This document shows, piece after piece, positions 1-8,775 of a DNA stretch of 64,000 bases. The notes under the pieces were generated by a model that had not been told where the DNA came from, searched no databases, and saw nothing but the letters and a program-made list of their open reading frames with translations. Numbering within the stretch: the stretch's first letter is position 1; every line of letters begins with the position of its first letter. The stretch is from Fibrobacter sp. UWB10 (GTDB lineage Bacteria > Fibrobacterota > Fibrobacteria > Fibrobacterales > Fibrobacteraceae): positions 496,001-560,000 of the forward strand of contig NZ_FXUE01000002.1 in the NCBI RefSeq assembly GCF_900182935.1, written 5' to 3'. A program made the translations under genes and the position numbers.

Positions 1-653
1 TCGGTCACGACCCGAAAACGCTCAATGTGACTTACGAGAATGTTCAGGCCCGCGAACGCACGCAGATTCTGATGGACATTGCCAACAGTGTAGGCGGAAT
101 CGTTATCGGTACGGGTGACCTTTCTGAAATCGCTCTCGGCTGGAGCACTTATAATGCCGACCACATGTCCATGTATGCAGTGAACTGCGATATTCCGAAA
201 ACGCTGGTGCGCCATGTGGTGGGCTGGTATGCCGACCATGCCGAAAGCTTTACCGCCGACAAGAAGACGGCGAAAGAACTTGCCGACGTGCTTCGCGATA
301 TCTTGGACACGCCGGTGTCGCCGGAACTTTTGCCCGCCGATGCGAACGGCCAGATTGCACAGAAGACCGAAAGTATCTTGGGCGCTTACGAAATCCACGA
401 CTTCTATCTGTACCACTTTGCAAAGTATGGTGCCGCTCCGCAAAAGCTCCTGTTCCTTGCGAAGTACGCCTTTGCCGGCAAGTTCAGCGACGAAGAATTG
501 GAAAAGGCTTTAGCCGTATTCGTGCGCAGATTCTTTACGCAGCAGTTCAAACGCAGCTGCATTCCTGACGGCCCGAAGGTCGGTACGATTTCCCTGTCGC
601 CCCGCGCCGACTGGCGCATGCCCAGTGATTCAAGCTTCAGCGATTGGATGTAG
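1..653 (+). CDS. nadE: Glutamine-dependent NAD+ synthetase, C-terminal part (partial at window start)
   Basis: The reading frame is open from the first bases (codons start at position 3), so only the last ~217 residues are present; the internal GTG at 27 is not the start. The protein makes NAD from deamido-NAD, ATP and glutamine-derived ammonia in the cytoplasm. The visible part is the synthetase domain: [12 protein letters not shown] followed by [13 protein letters not shown], the segment that lines the ATP and deamido-NAD sites, and the C-terminal [23 protein letters not shown], which is typical of the long two-domain glutamine-dependent form. The N-terminal glutaminase domain must lie upstream of the window. 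The 3' end overlaps the convergent small membrane protein gene by 17 bases. Confidence 0.93.
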   Translation, partial: GHDPKTLNVTYENVQARERTQILMDIANSVGGIVIGTGDLSEIALGWSTYNADHMSMYAVNCDIPKTLVRHVVGWYADHAESFTADKKTAKELADVLRDILDTPVSPELLPADANGQIAQKTESILGAYEIHDFYLYHFAKYGAAPQKLLFLAKYAFAGKFSDEELEKALAVFVRRFFTQQFKRSCIPDGPKVGTISLSPRADWRMPSDSSFSDWM

Positions 654-972
654 GCTTCTTAGCAATAAGCTCGTCAAACGTTTTTTCGCGTTCTTCAGGC
701 TTCTTTAGACCTAAAGCTTCGTCAAAGATATCGGATGAATCACGATAATCTACGGGTTCATCGTTAAAATATTCATCTATATAAAATGAATTGCCCCTAC
801 CGGGGATGAATCCGAAAACTAAGCTAGTTATTGCGGAGATTGCGGTCATAATGATAAATAGAATGAACGCAAAATAATCGGCACTTATAAGAAAAAGAAA
901 TAGCGCGAGTACAAGGTAAAGTCCTGTAAAGACTAACCACGTATATAGCCTATTTTTCATCTTATCGGTCAT
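637..972 (-). CDS. Small two-helix membrane protein, unknown function
   Basis: I do not recognise this 111-residue protein. After a short charged start (MTDKMKNR) come two hydrophobic segments, about residues 9-30 and 33-55, then a hydrophilic, acidic cytoplasmic-type tail with [16 protein letters not shown] and a [14 protein letters not shown] stretch that should form a helix. It reads as an inner-membrane protein with a soluble C-terminal tail. An alternative start at Met5 is possible. The gene is convergent with nadE and overlaps its end by 17 bases; upstream it faces the parC terminator, so it is probably transcribed alone. Confidence 0.6.
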   Translation of the reverse strand: MTDKMKNRLYTWLVFTGLYLVLALFLFLISADYFAFILFIIMTAISAITSLVFGFIPGRGNSFYIDEYFNDEPVDYRDSSDIFDEALGLKKPEEREKTFDELIAKKPTSNR

Positions 973-984
973 GCCTTAAATATA

Positions 985-1016
985 AACAAAAAAGAAAAGC
1001 CCGCTTTCGCGGGCTT
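985..1016 (-). terminator. Rho-independent terminator of parC
   Basis: An 8-base-pair G+C-rich stem (AAGCCCGC at 997-1004 with GCGGGCTT at 1009-1016, loop TTTC) is followed on the minus strand by TTTTCTTTTTTG. It lies 10 bases after the parC stop. Confidence 0.9.
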
Positions 1017-1026
1017 GATTAAAGGC

Positions 1027-3573
1027 TTAGTCGAAGAGTTCCGGGTCGGATTCGTCGGAGCCTTCGTCTTCGCTAGAGCCGTCGTCGAAACTGTCGGGCG
1101 GAGTGATTCGGGTAGCGCGCTTCACCTTCTTGGCGGTGAACTTGCTACCCAGGGCCTTGTAGCCCTTGACTTCGGCGACTTCGGTCAGATCAAGTTCTTC
1201 CTTCTGGACTTCGCGGCCTACCTGGTATTCCATGAGTTCGCGGGCGTCTTCGGTCGCGAAGAATTCAATCATCTGCGTGTTCTTGTGGTCAGACACGAGG
1301 CTGAATTCGGTCGTCATGGGGCAGCCTTCCAAGTTGAAACGCTTGACCATGTAGTTGAAGTTGCCGCCTTCGAAGTAGAGAATCGTAAAGACTTGTTCCG
1401 GATCGAACTTGTGGACATACTTGATGCCAGTACCCACGAGAATCGGGTCGGCCATGTCGTGGACGCGGGCCGTGCCGTTTTCCTTGACAATGAGAATCTT
1501 GTCCTTTTCGCCGAATTCGCCGATGCGGTCGCCCTTCTTCTGGGTGCTGATGATGCCGGCGAGGGCGTCAAAGTAGAGTACGCGGGCGCCCAAGGTGCTC
1601 ACGCCCTTACGGACGCGCTTGATGCTCTTGACCGGGTACTTGGTCACAATGTTACCCATGGCGCCACGGCCCTTCACGTCGATAGAGCTGAAATCTACCT
1701 CGAAGTTGAGCTTGGTACGCGGACGCGGCTTCAGCGTGACTTCCACGACTTCGGCTTCACCATTCAGGTTGCTCGACATATAAAGAATCTTGCTGCCGGG
1801 CTTGCCCTTACCCATAAAGTAATCCTTGTCGCGGGTAACGCCACCCACGTTGAATCGCTTGATGTAGTAAGCGCCGTCCTTGCCGTCCTGGTGAATCACG
1901 TTGTAAATGTGGCGGTCGTCGTCCTTCTTGAACTTTTCCACGAGCAAGATGTTCTTGCCCACGAAGTCCTTGTCGCTGACTTTAACGACCTTGAAACTGC
2001 CGTCGGCCTTGAACACAATCAAGTCGTCGTATTCGGACACGTCGAAGAGGTATTCTTCCTTCTTCATGCCGGTGCCCACAAAGCCTTCCTTGCGGTTCAC
2101 ATAGAGCTTCTGGTTGGCAAGAGCCACGTGCACGGCTTCGACCTTGCCGAATTCGGCAATCTGCGTGCGGCGTTCCTTGCCTTCGCCATACTTCTTGAGA
2201 ATGTTCTTGAAGTGCTCGATGGTGTAGTCGGTAATGTGCTCCTGGTTGTATTTGCAGGTCGCAATGCTTTCTTCCAGTTCCTTCAAGAGCTGGTCGGCCT
2301 TTTCGCGGTCGTAATGGCTGATGCGGCGGATCGGAATTTCGATGAGCTTGCCGATTTCTTCGTCCGTGACTTCCTTGCGGTGCAGGCGCTTCACGTACGG
2401 CATAAGGCCTTCGCGTACGAAGTTGATAATCTGTTCGCGGTCCTTCGCCTTCTTGATGACCTCGTAGACTTCTTTTTCGATGAAGATCTTTTCGAGCGTG
2501 GTCATGTGCCACTTGTCTTCGAGGTGCTTGAGTTCGTTGGCCAGTTCCCATTCCAGGAGCTTGACCGTGTGCTCCGTATTCATGCGCAGAATGTCGGAGA
2601 CGCCGAGGAATTTCGGGTGCTTGTCGACAATCACGCAGGTGCAGGGAGAAATGGACTTTTCGCAGTCGGTAAAGGTGTAGAGGGCGTCGATGGCGACCTG
2701 CGGGTCGGTGCCCGGCTGCAGATGCACGAGAATTTCAACTTCTTTACTCGTGTTGTCGTCGACGTGCTTAATCTTGATTTTACCCTTGTCGTTTGCCTTC
2801 ACGATGCTTTCGATCAGGCTTACGGTGGTGGTGCCGTACGGGATTTCGCGGATGGCGAGCGTCTTGTTGTCGACCTTTTCAATCTTGGCGCGCACGCGGA
2901 CCTTACCGCCGCGCTGGCCGTCGTTGTAGTCGCTCACATCAATAATGCCGCCGGTAAAGAAATCCGGGTACAGCGTAAACTTCTTGCCCTTGAGGATGGC
3001 GATACTTGCTTCGCAGAGTTCCCTGAAGTTGTGGGGGAGGATCGAGGTGGAAAGACCCACGGCGATACCATCGACACCCTGCGCCAAAAGCAGCGGGAAC
3101 TTGACCGGGAGCGTCACCGGTTCCTGGCTACGGCCATCGTAGCTAGGGATCCATTCGGTGGTTTCGGGGTTGAATACGACATCGACTGCGAACGGCGTGA
3201 GGCGGCCTTCGATATAACGGGGGGCTGCAGCACGGTCGCCGGTGAAGGGGTTGCCCCAGTTACCCTGGGTGTCAATCAGCAGATTCTTCTGGCCGAGGCC
3301 AACGAGTGCGTCGCCAATGGAAGCGTCGCCGTGCGGGTGGTAGGCCATGGTTCGACCGACGATGGTGGCCACCTTCTGGTAGCGGCCGTCGTGGTTTTCG
3401 AAAAGGGAGTGCAAAATGCGGCGCTGCACCGGCTTAAGTCCGTCTTCGTAGTACGGAACGGCGCGGTCCAAAATCACGTAGCTGGCGTAGTCCAGGAACC
3501 ACCCGTCGTAGAGTTTTTCAAGGTGGTTAACGTTCGAAAGTCCAAGGGTCGAATCTTTAATTTCTTCGCTCAT
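1027..3573 (-). CDS. parC: DNA topoisomerase IV subunit A (GyrA/ParC family)
   Basis: Type IIA topoisomerase A subunit, 848 residues, which cuts and rejoins DNA in a tetramer with the B subunit to decatenate or relax chromosomes. The N-terminal part shows DYASYVILDRAVPYYEDGLKPVQRRIL, GRTMAYHPHGDASI, and the active-site tyrosine in AAAPRYIEGRLT (near residue 120). This spelling is the ParC-like form seen in Bacteroidota and relatives, not classical GyrA with GyrA-box repeats; the C-terminal ~120 residues are a charged, Lys/Glu/Asp/Ser-rich tail. The ATG at 3573 is preferred to a TTG two codons upstream. A parE gene is not adjacent here. ParC versus GyrA cannot be settled fully from one gene. 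Confidence 0.9.
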   Translation of the reverse strand: MSEEIKDSTLGLSNVNHLEKLYDGWFLDYASYVILDRAVPYYEDGLKPVQRRILHSLFENHDGRYQKVATIVGRTMAYHPHGDASIGDALVGLGQKNLLIDTQGNWGNPFTGDRAAAPRYIEGRLTPFAVDVVFNPETTEWIPSYDGRSQEPVTLPVKFPLLLAQGVDGIAVGLSTSILPHNFRELCEASIAILKGKKFTLYPDFFTGGIIDVSDYNDGQRGGKVRVRAKIEKVDNKTLAIREIPYGTTTVSLIESIVKANDKGKIKIKHVDDNTSKEVEILVHLQPGTDPQVAIDALYTFTDCEKSISPCTCVIVDKHPKFLGVSDILRMNTEHTVKLLEWELANELKHLEDKWHMTTLEKIFIEKEVYEVIKKAKDREQIINFVREGLMPYVKRLHRKEVTDEEIGKLIEIPIRRISHYDREKADQLLKELEESIATCKYNQEHITDYTIEHFKNILKKYGEGKERRTQIAEFGKVEAVHVALANQKLYVNRKEGFVGTGMKKEEYLFDVSEYDDLIVFKADGSFKVVKVSDKDFVGKNILLVEKFKKDDDRHIYNVIHQDGKDGAYYIKRFNVGGVTRDKDYFMGKGKPGSKILYMSSNLNGEAEVVEVTLKPRPRTKLNFEVDFSSIDVKGRGAMGNIVTKYPVKSIKRVRKGVSTLGARVLYFDALAGIISTQKKGDRIGEFGEKDKILIVKENGTARVHDMADPILVGTGIKYVHKFDPEQVFTILYFEGGNFNYMVKRFNLEGCPMTTEFSLVSDHKNTQMIEFFATEDARELMEYQVGREVQKEELDLTEVAEVKGYKALGSKFTAKKVKRATRITPPDSFDDGSSEDEGSDESDPELFD

Positions 3574-3622
3574 ATTCAAAAAATGCGTTTTAAGGCTTAA
3601 ATTTCAACGTACGGACACAATA

Positions 3623-3656
3623 TAAAAAAAAGTAGTGTCAAAAAATTGACACTACT
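3623..3656 (-). terminator. Rho-independent terminator of the outer-membrane protein gene
   Basis: A perfect 10-base-pair stem (AGTAGTGTCA 3631-3640 with TGACACTACT 3647-3656) is followed on the minus strand by an eight-T run. It sits between the outer-membrane protein gene and parC. Confidence 0.88.
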
Positions 3657-3680
3657 GCACAAAGGGGCAAAAATGTTCGA

Positions 3681-5165
3681 TTAGAAGCTGAACACGGCTT
3701 CGATACCGAATTTAAGGTTCAGATCTTCGCCATAGTCTTCGGTCGAAACATTGAAGGCGTGGTCTTCTTTTTCCCAGTCGTCACCCATGGGGAGAATGCC
3801 CATGGCGAAGGCGGTGACTTCGAGACCGTCAACCGGAGTGAAGTAGGAACGCAGGCCGAAGTTCAAAGTACCGAGGTCGGTGTTTTCGGAGAGGGAGTTT
3901 GTGTGCAATTCGCCAACAAGACCAAGGGTAATGATGTCGTTGAACTTAATGTCGCCTTCACCGTAGGCGAACATGTATTCAGGAATTTCGGGTGCGTGTA
4001 TGGTCGGATTGCCATCATCTTCGTTGATGTATGCGTAGAAGAATCCTCCCTTGATGCTTACGTTTGCAACCTTGAAGGTGGGCTCAGCCAAGAAGGTGTG
4101 GGTCATATCCGGCTGGCTATTGGTGATGTTGTCTTTATGCAAACCGTATACGGCATGAATAGCGAACGGACCGAATTCGAGCGCGGCGTCCAAACCGGCG
4201 TGGAATTCGTTTTCTTCACCTTCTTGCCAGTTCTGGTAATGAACGTACGGGCGGAGCATCTGGCCGGCAATGTCGAACTGGTAGGCCCCATGGATATCGA
4301 AGCTTCGGCATACGTTATCTTTCGGATAGGGATTGCCGTTCATGTCATAGTTTTGGTGGTCGCAGGTATAATCAGACTCACTTCGGGTTAAACCGATGCC
4401 AAATTGCAGGCCGTAGAAGTTGATTTCGAGACCGCGAACGTCATGCTCGACCATGCCGGCGGCGTTCTCAGCCGGATCGATATAACCATAGTAGTTGAAT
4501 GCGCCTTCGGAATAAGTCAGGTCACCGAGCTTGAAGGCTAAATTTTCATTTGGCTGGAATTGAATGAATGCACCATTGTAGTGAAGTGACGGCATGGAGC
4601 CTTCTCCGTCGGCTTCGATTTCGACCTGTGCTGACCACTGGTCGTTAAACTTGACCTGGAAATCGAGATCAACGGTTGACCAGAATGTGTGATAGAAATC
4701 CTGCTCGCTGTCGTTTTTCCAGTTGACGTAGGTGTCGAATTCAGCCTGACCGGATATCTTGAATTCCATGGCCTTCTTGCTTTCCGGAGCGGGGTCGGCC
4801 TTAGAAATATTCAGGCGGTCAATGAGCGAGGCTTCGGCAGGTTTGGACTCGTCCGCTTTGGCGACTTCTTCCGTTTTTGCCTCTTCAGCAGGAGCTTCTA
4901 CCTTCTCTTCTGCTTTGGGTTCTTCAGCCTTGGCCTCGGTCACCTCTTCTGTTTTCGGCTCTTCGGCCTTCGGGGCGGCTACGGTTGCGGAATCGGTTGC
5001 AGGTGCTGCGGCCGGCTGTTCTGCGGGTTGTTCCGCAGGCTGGGCTGCTTCGGTCTTAGCGGAGTCTGCGGGTTGAGCTGCAGGAGCCGCTGTTGGGGCT
5101 GCCTGTGCAAATGCGCTTGCGGCGGCAAGGCCGAGCACGATGGCGGAGAGTTTCATGGATTTCAT
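3681..5165 (-). CDS. Outer-membrane beta-barrel protein with Ala/Pro/Glu-rich N-terminal linker
   Basis: 494-residue exported protein. The start at 5165 is set by an AGGTGGG site and a signal peptide MKSMKLSAIVLGLAAASAFA; the longer frame upstream is not used. After the signal comes ~110 residues rich in Ala, Pro, Glu and Lys (repeated AEEPK/EEV units), which probably spans the periplasm or binds peptidoglycan. The rest has alternating aromatic/polar strands such as FDTYVNWKND, FQFQPNENLAFKLGD and ends in LKFGIEAVFSF, a C-terminal Phe like the BAM recognition signal. It is likely a porin-like or structural barrel; no specific substrate can be read. Monocistronic, with its own terminator. Resembles Ala/Pro-rich major outer-membrane proteins known in Fibrobacter, which is family knowledge rather than a search result. 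Confidence 0.75.
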   Translation of the reverse strand: MKSMKLSAIVLGLAAASAFAQAAPTAAPAAQPADSAKTEAAQPAEQPAEQPAAAPATDSATVAAPKAEEPKTEEVTEAKAEEPKAEEKVEAPAEEAKTEEVAKADESKPAEASLIDRLNISKADPAPESKKAMEFKISGQAEFDTYVNWKNDSEQDFYHTFWSTVDLDFQVKFNDQWSAQVEIEADGEGSMPSLHYNGAFIQFQPNENLAFKLGDLTYSEGAFNYYGYIDPAENAAGMVEHDVRGLEINFYGLQFGIGLTRSESDYTCDHQNYDMNGNPYPKDNVCRSFDIHGAYQFDIAGQMLRPYVHYQNWQEGEENEFHAGLDAALEFGPFAIHAVYGLHKDNITNSQPDMTHTFLAEPTFKVANVSIKGGFFYAYINEDDGNPTIHAPEIPEYMFAYGEGDIKFNDIITLGLVGELHTNSLSENTDLGTLNFGLRSYFTPVDGLEVTAFAMGILPMGDDWEKEDHAFNVSTEDYGEDLNLKFGIEAVFSF

Positions 5166-5234
5166 TTTCCCACCTTTATGAAGGTTAATCTTTTCGAAAT
5201 TTAACAATGTAATTAGATCTTGACAAAATAAACG

Positions 5235-5262
5235 AAAAAAAGTGCCTTTTGGGGGCACTTTT
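5235..5262 (-). terminator. Terminator of the Mla-type operon
   Basis: A stem AAAAGTGCC (5238-5246) pairs with GGCACTTTT (5254-5262); on the minus strand it is followed by a run of Ts. It lies 24 bases past the stop of the last operon gene. Confidence 0.82.
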
Positions 5263-5286
5263 CTAGAGTCTCAATTGTTTTTATTA

Positions 5287-5880
5287 CTAGTTCTGGGACG
5301 AAATTCCTTGGAGAGCTTCTTCCATGAACTTGCCGAAGAGCTTGGAGATGGTTTCGGCGGTCGTTCTCGGCTCGCGGTCATTCATGCTCATTTTTTCGTC
5401 GAAGCTCTTTTCCCAAATGGCCTGGTCGCTTTCGGTCTTGCGGAAAGTCAGCTGCACAGCAAGGCGGGCGTATTGGTTGCTGCCTTCGTCAATTTCTTCG
5501 ATGGCGACAATATTGCCCAAAAGTTCAAAGTCGGGCTTGCCTGTGGGCTTGGTTTCTACGGTCTTGAAAAGTCCACTTTTGGCGATGTATTCGCCTGCAA
5601 CCTGGGCCATCATGTGCTCGGGGCGGCTGGCCCACAAATCCAAATCATAGAACATGAAGTCGTAGGCCGATTCGCGGTAAACAATGTTTGTGCGCTGGTA
5701 GGCAGGTTCAATCGTGAACTTGCGCACCTGCAGGCGCTTGTCGGCGTATGCGCCGGCGGCGGGGGATTGAATGTTTTCGACCGCAATGGTGTAATAGCGG
5801 GTGGGTTCGCTGGAACCGCCGCCCAGGCAGGCGGTCAAAGAAAGTGCGATTGCCGATAAGAGAATGAATTTCTTGAACAT
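5287..5880 (-). CDS. ABC-transport auxiliary lipoprotein (PqiC/YmbA-like)
   Basis: 197-residue lipoprotein, last gene of the lipid transport operon. The signal peptide ends in a lipobox LTAC (Cys18), so it should be anchored in the outer or inner membrane. The body starts with YYTIAVENI and contains LQVRKFTIEPAYQRTNIVY and LLGNIVAIEEID, the pattern of the ABC_trans_aux family, in which PqiC and LetC-type partners help MCE proteins move phospholipids across the periplasm. Its start lies 3 bases after the stop of the MCE gene, indicating cotranscription. Confidence 0.8.
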   Translation of the reverse strand: MFKKFILLSAIALSLTACLGGGSSEPTRYYTIAVENIQSPAAGAYADKRLQVRKFTIEPAYQRTNIVYRESAYDFMFYDLDLWASRPEHMMAQVAGEYIAKSGLFKTVETKPTGKPDFELLGNIVAIEEIDEGSNQYARLAVQLTFRKTESDQAIWEKSFDEKMSMNDREPRTTAETISKLFGKFMEEALQGISSQN

Positions 5881-5883
5881 TTA

Positions 5884-6810
5884 TCACTTCCTTCTAGACT
5901 TGTTTTCGGCGTGAATCAGCACCGACGGGTTATTCTTAATCTTTTGCGAGAATTCTTCGAGGTTTTCAAGCACGGCGTTGAGTTCCACCACAGCGTCGCC
6001 GACCTGATCCTGATTCTTGTAAACCATCTGGTCGAGGCGCTTGGAAAGCTGGTTGATCGATTCCAAAGTCTGCGTGATGTTTTCGTTCATGCTCTTAGTG
6101 TCGATGGCTTCAAGCTTTTCCTTGACCAAGTCCATGTTTTCGCTGGTCTTTGCCGCAATTTTAGCTTCTTCGATTTCGGAGAGGACGTTTTTCATGGAGG
6201 CGGCGGCATTCGAAATGTTATTGATAGGCTTGTTCAGGTTCTGAGTCATGTTGTTCAGATTCCTGGTGGCCCCTTCAAAATTCTTGATGGCGCTGCTGAT
6301 ATTGTCGGCGTTTTCAGACGAGAAAATCTTGTTGATGTTGGTCAAAAGGGAATCGATGTGACCGATAATGTCTGTGGCCTTGTTCGCCATGGCGTCAAAA
6401 GCCGTCTTTTCGGCCGGAACGAAGCCGCCATCTTGAACGTCGGGCTCGTCGAAGCGTCCGCCCGAAAGCACAATCTGCTTTTCGCCCGTCAGCGAAATGC
6501 CGTGTGTCATGCCGGCGCGGGTACCAATCTTAATAGGCGTGCCCTTGTTCACGCGGAAACGGACAATCACCTGGTTCAGGTTCGAAGAATCGATTTCGAT
6601 TCCGGTCACGTTACCGACATCGATACCGTTCAGCTTGACCTGAGCCTCGTTGTAAAGGCCTATCACGGATTCGTTAAAGATGGTGTAATAGCTGTCATAT
6701 TCACGAGTCAAGTAGCGCGAAAGAACATAGCCCAAGAATACGAGGATAAGAACCCCGCAAAAGAGCATGAATGCGCCAATCTTTATTCGTTCGGAGCGTG
6801 TTGTTTCCAT
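5884..6810 (-). CDS. mlaD: MCE-domain periplasmic lipid-binding protein (MlaD-like)
   Basis: 308 residues. One N-terminal membrane helix (about residues 10-30, FMLFCGVLILVFLGYVL) anchors the protein; a single MCE domain follows (about 37-115; YNEAQVKLNGIDVGNVTGIEI...VRFRVNKGTPI). The remaining ~180 residues are helical, Asn/Ser-rich and probably form a coiled-coil needle that extends the hydrophobic tunnel towards the outer membrane. This is known for longer MCE proteins and inferred here. It sits between the ATPase and the lipoprotein gene. Confidence 0.88.
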   Translation of the reverse strand: METTRSERIKIGAFMLFCGVLILVFLGYVLSRYLTREYDSYYTIFNESVIGLYNEAQVKLNGIDVGNVTGIEIDSSNLNQVIVRFRVNKGTPIKIGTRAGMTHGISLTGEKQIVLSGGRFDEPDVQDGGFVPAEKTAFDAMANKATDIIGHIDSLLTNINKIFSSENADNISSAIKNFEGATRNLNNMTQNLNKPINNISNAAASMKNVLSEIEEAKIAAKTSENMDLVKEKLEAIDTKSMNENITQTLESINQLSKRLDQMVYKNQDQVGDAVVELNAVLENLEEFSQKIKNNPSVLIHAENKSRRK

Positions 6811-6822
6811 AGTTACTCCAAA

Positions 6823-7608
6823 TCAGTCTTTAAAATCAAAATGGTAATATTCATTGTTGTCTTCTTCTTTGGGGCATTGCCTGTTGAAGAAATGCTTGAG
6901 TATCGGGTCTTCGCTTTCGAGCCCTTGTTGCAAGGTCCCGTCCATCAAGATTCGCGCATCTTTAAGATAAATAAATCGATCGCAAATAATCTTGATGCTT
7001 TCAAGTTCGTGGCTCACAATGAGCATCGAAACTTTGAGCGTGTCGCGAAGTTCAAGCAAAAGTTCGTCGAGCGAACGTGCCGTTACCGGGTCAAGACCTG
7101 TGGACGGTTCGTCGCAGAACAAAAGTTCCGGTTTTAACGCGATGGCGCGGGCAAGCGCTGCACGCCTCTGCATACCGCCCGAAAGTTCCGAAGGATACTT
7201 GTGGAAGGCATGCAATAGGTGGACTTTTTCAAGTCGGTCGGCCACAATGGCTTCCATCTGGCTCTTGGGCATGTAAGGCATGCTTCGAATCAGCGGGAGC
7301 ATGGCGTTTTCTGCAACGGTTAAGTCAGACAGAAGTGCTCCATTCTGGAACAGCACTCCTGTACGCATACGAATTTCGCTGTCGAGGCCTTCGCGGGCGT
7401 CGAATTTCTGCCCGAAGTAGGAAATAGTCCCGCTTTCGGACTTGGCAAGCTTTAGAATGTTGTTCAGGAGCGTCGACTTACCGCAGCCGGAACTTCCGAG
7501 AATCATGCGGATTTCGCCCTTGCGGACATCGAACGAGATGTCGTCCAGAATGAGCTTTCCGTCGTAGCCGGCTTTCAGGTGTTCCACTTTCAAGACAGGA
7601 TCTTCCAT
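6823..7608 (-). CDS. mlaF: ABC transporter ATPase of MCE/Mla system
   Basis: 261-residue cytoplasmic ATPase powering the MCE lipid transporter. Walker A GSSGCGKSTLLN (near residue 38), Q-loop in VLFQNGALL, signature LSGGMQRRAALARA, Walker B LLFCDEPSTGLDP and switch His in IVSHELESIK are all intact. The VLFQNGALLSDLTV spelling is characteristic of the Mla/Ttg2A branch. The gene lies 8 bases after the permease stop and 12 bases before the MCE gene, so the order permease-ATPase-MCE-lipoprotein forms a complete transporter. Confidence 0.9.
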   Translation of the reverse strand: MEDPVLKVEHLKAGYDGKLILDDISFDVRKGEIRMILGSSGCGKSTLLNNILKLAKSESGTISYFGQKFDAREGLDSEIRMRTGVLFQNGALLSDLTVAENAMLPLIRSMPYMPKSQMEAIVADRLEKVHLLHAFHKYPSELSGGMQRRAALARAIALKPELLFCDEPSTGLDPVTARSLDELLLELRDTLKVSMLIVSHELESIKIICDRFIYLKDARILMDGTLQQGLESEDPILKHFFNRQCPKEEDNNEYYHFDFKD

Positions 7609-7616
7609 TTGTTCTC

Positions 7617-8681
7617 CTAGTAGAAAATGAAACTGAACGCGCAGTCAGTGATAATGATTGCAGAAATAGAAGTCACAACGCTCGAGGTGGTCGCGTGTCC
7701 CACGGCTTCGGCGCCGCCAGTCGCATTCAAGCCTTCGTTACAGGCTATGAGCGTCACGAGCCAACCAAAGACAATCGATTTGACGGTACTCTTGAGGAAG
7801 AGTATAGGCGGAATTCCATCGCGAATGGACTGGAAATAGTTCCAGAACGAAATGTCGAAGAAGAAGTAGGCAATCAAGAAACCGGCAAGGCATCCTGCAA
7901 TCGAGGCGCAGAACGAAAGAAGCGGAGTGCAAAGCGACATGGCGATAAAGCGGGGGACCACCAGGTACTGCACCGGAGAAATCGCCATGGTCTTGATGGC
8001 CTTGATTTCTTCGCAAACGGACATGTTCGCAATTTCGGCCGCAATAGCACTGCCAGAGCGGCCTGCTAGAATAATTGTCGTAAGGAGCGGGCTGATTTCG
8101 GCGAAAATCAGGTAACCAAGTCCAGAAGCCAGGTATGATCCGCCACCGACGGCCTTGAGCATAAAGGAACTCTGGAGAGCCATGGTAAAGCAGATGAGGG
8201 CGACCATCAAGAAGCAGATTCCGGTCGCTTCGCTTCCGAGGCGGTTGATTTGCTTGGCGGTACCGCCGAATTTAGATCTGCCCTTATCGAAGGGACCGCA
8301 AACGCTCCAATAAATGGCCATGTTCAGCAAAACGAACACTTCGGCCACACTTTTTCCGAATCGGTAGCCGATATCGCCCATTTTTTCAACAAAACCGACC
8401 TTTCTGAGGTGGTCATTTGCCGGAATTTTCTGCTTTTTGAGGCCTTGAAGGTGTGCTTTGACTTCATCATTGAAGTGTAAAAGCGTGAGTTTATTCCCAG
8501 AGGTTTCGCTGATGTCTGCCAAAAGGGCGAAAAAGGCGTCTGCGCTGTAATCCATGCGCTGTAACGCGGATCCGTCGAGACAAAGCGGCTCGTTTCGGAG
8601 CGTGCGCCTGCACTCCCGCAACAAATCTTTGCTGTTTGCGGCCGTAAGAGCGGCGGGGAGTGTAATCAGTTTTCCTTCCAT
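7617..8681 (-). CDS. mlaE: MlaE-family permease with N-terminal STAS-like domain
   Basis: 354 residues from the ATG at 8681 (a longer upstream open frame is Lys/Arg-rich and not protein-like). The first ~100 residues (LPAALTAANSKDLLRECRRTL, LDGSALQRMDYSADAFFALL) resemble a STAS domain, which E. coli encodes separately as MlaB; here it is fused to the permease. Residues ~150-354 are the MlaE membrane domain with five or six helices, including FTMALQSSFMLKAVGG and the EI-ANMSVCEEIKAIKTM cytoplasmic helix that contacts the ATPase. First gene of the lipid operon; 94 bases downstream of hflX. Confidence 0.88.
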   Translation of the reverse strand: MEGKLITLPAALTAANSKDLLRECRRTLRNEPLCLDGSALQRMDYSADAFFALLADISETSGNKLTLLHFNDEVKAHLQGLKKQKIPANDHLRKVGFVEKMGDIGYRFGKSVAEVFVLLNMAIYWSVCGPFDKGRSKFGGTAKQINRLGSEATGICFLMVALICFTMALQSSFMLKAVGGGSYLASGLGYLIFAEISPLLTTIILAGRSGSAIAAEIANMSVCEEIKAIKTMAISPVQYLVVPRFIAMSLCTPLLSFCASIAGCLAGFLIAYFFFDISFWNYFQSIRDGIPPILFLKSTVKSIVFGWLVTLIACNEGLNATGGAEAVGHATTSSVVTSISAIIITDCAFSFIFY

Positions 8682-8775
8682 TTGGGCCAAATTTAGAAAA
8701 TCCGTAAAATTCGTGTTACGGATTTTGCGTTTTTTCGACGAAAAGTCATATAAACGTGATAATGCGCAATATGGC

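Noticed and set aside
1015..3600. An 861-codon open frame on the plus strand opposite parC
   Set aside because: It is the shadow of parC: the minus-strand frame has all topoisomerase motifs and the plus frame shows only Val/Phe/Ala-rich low-complexity sequence.
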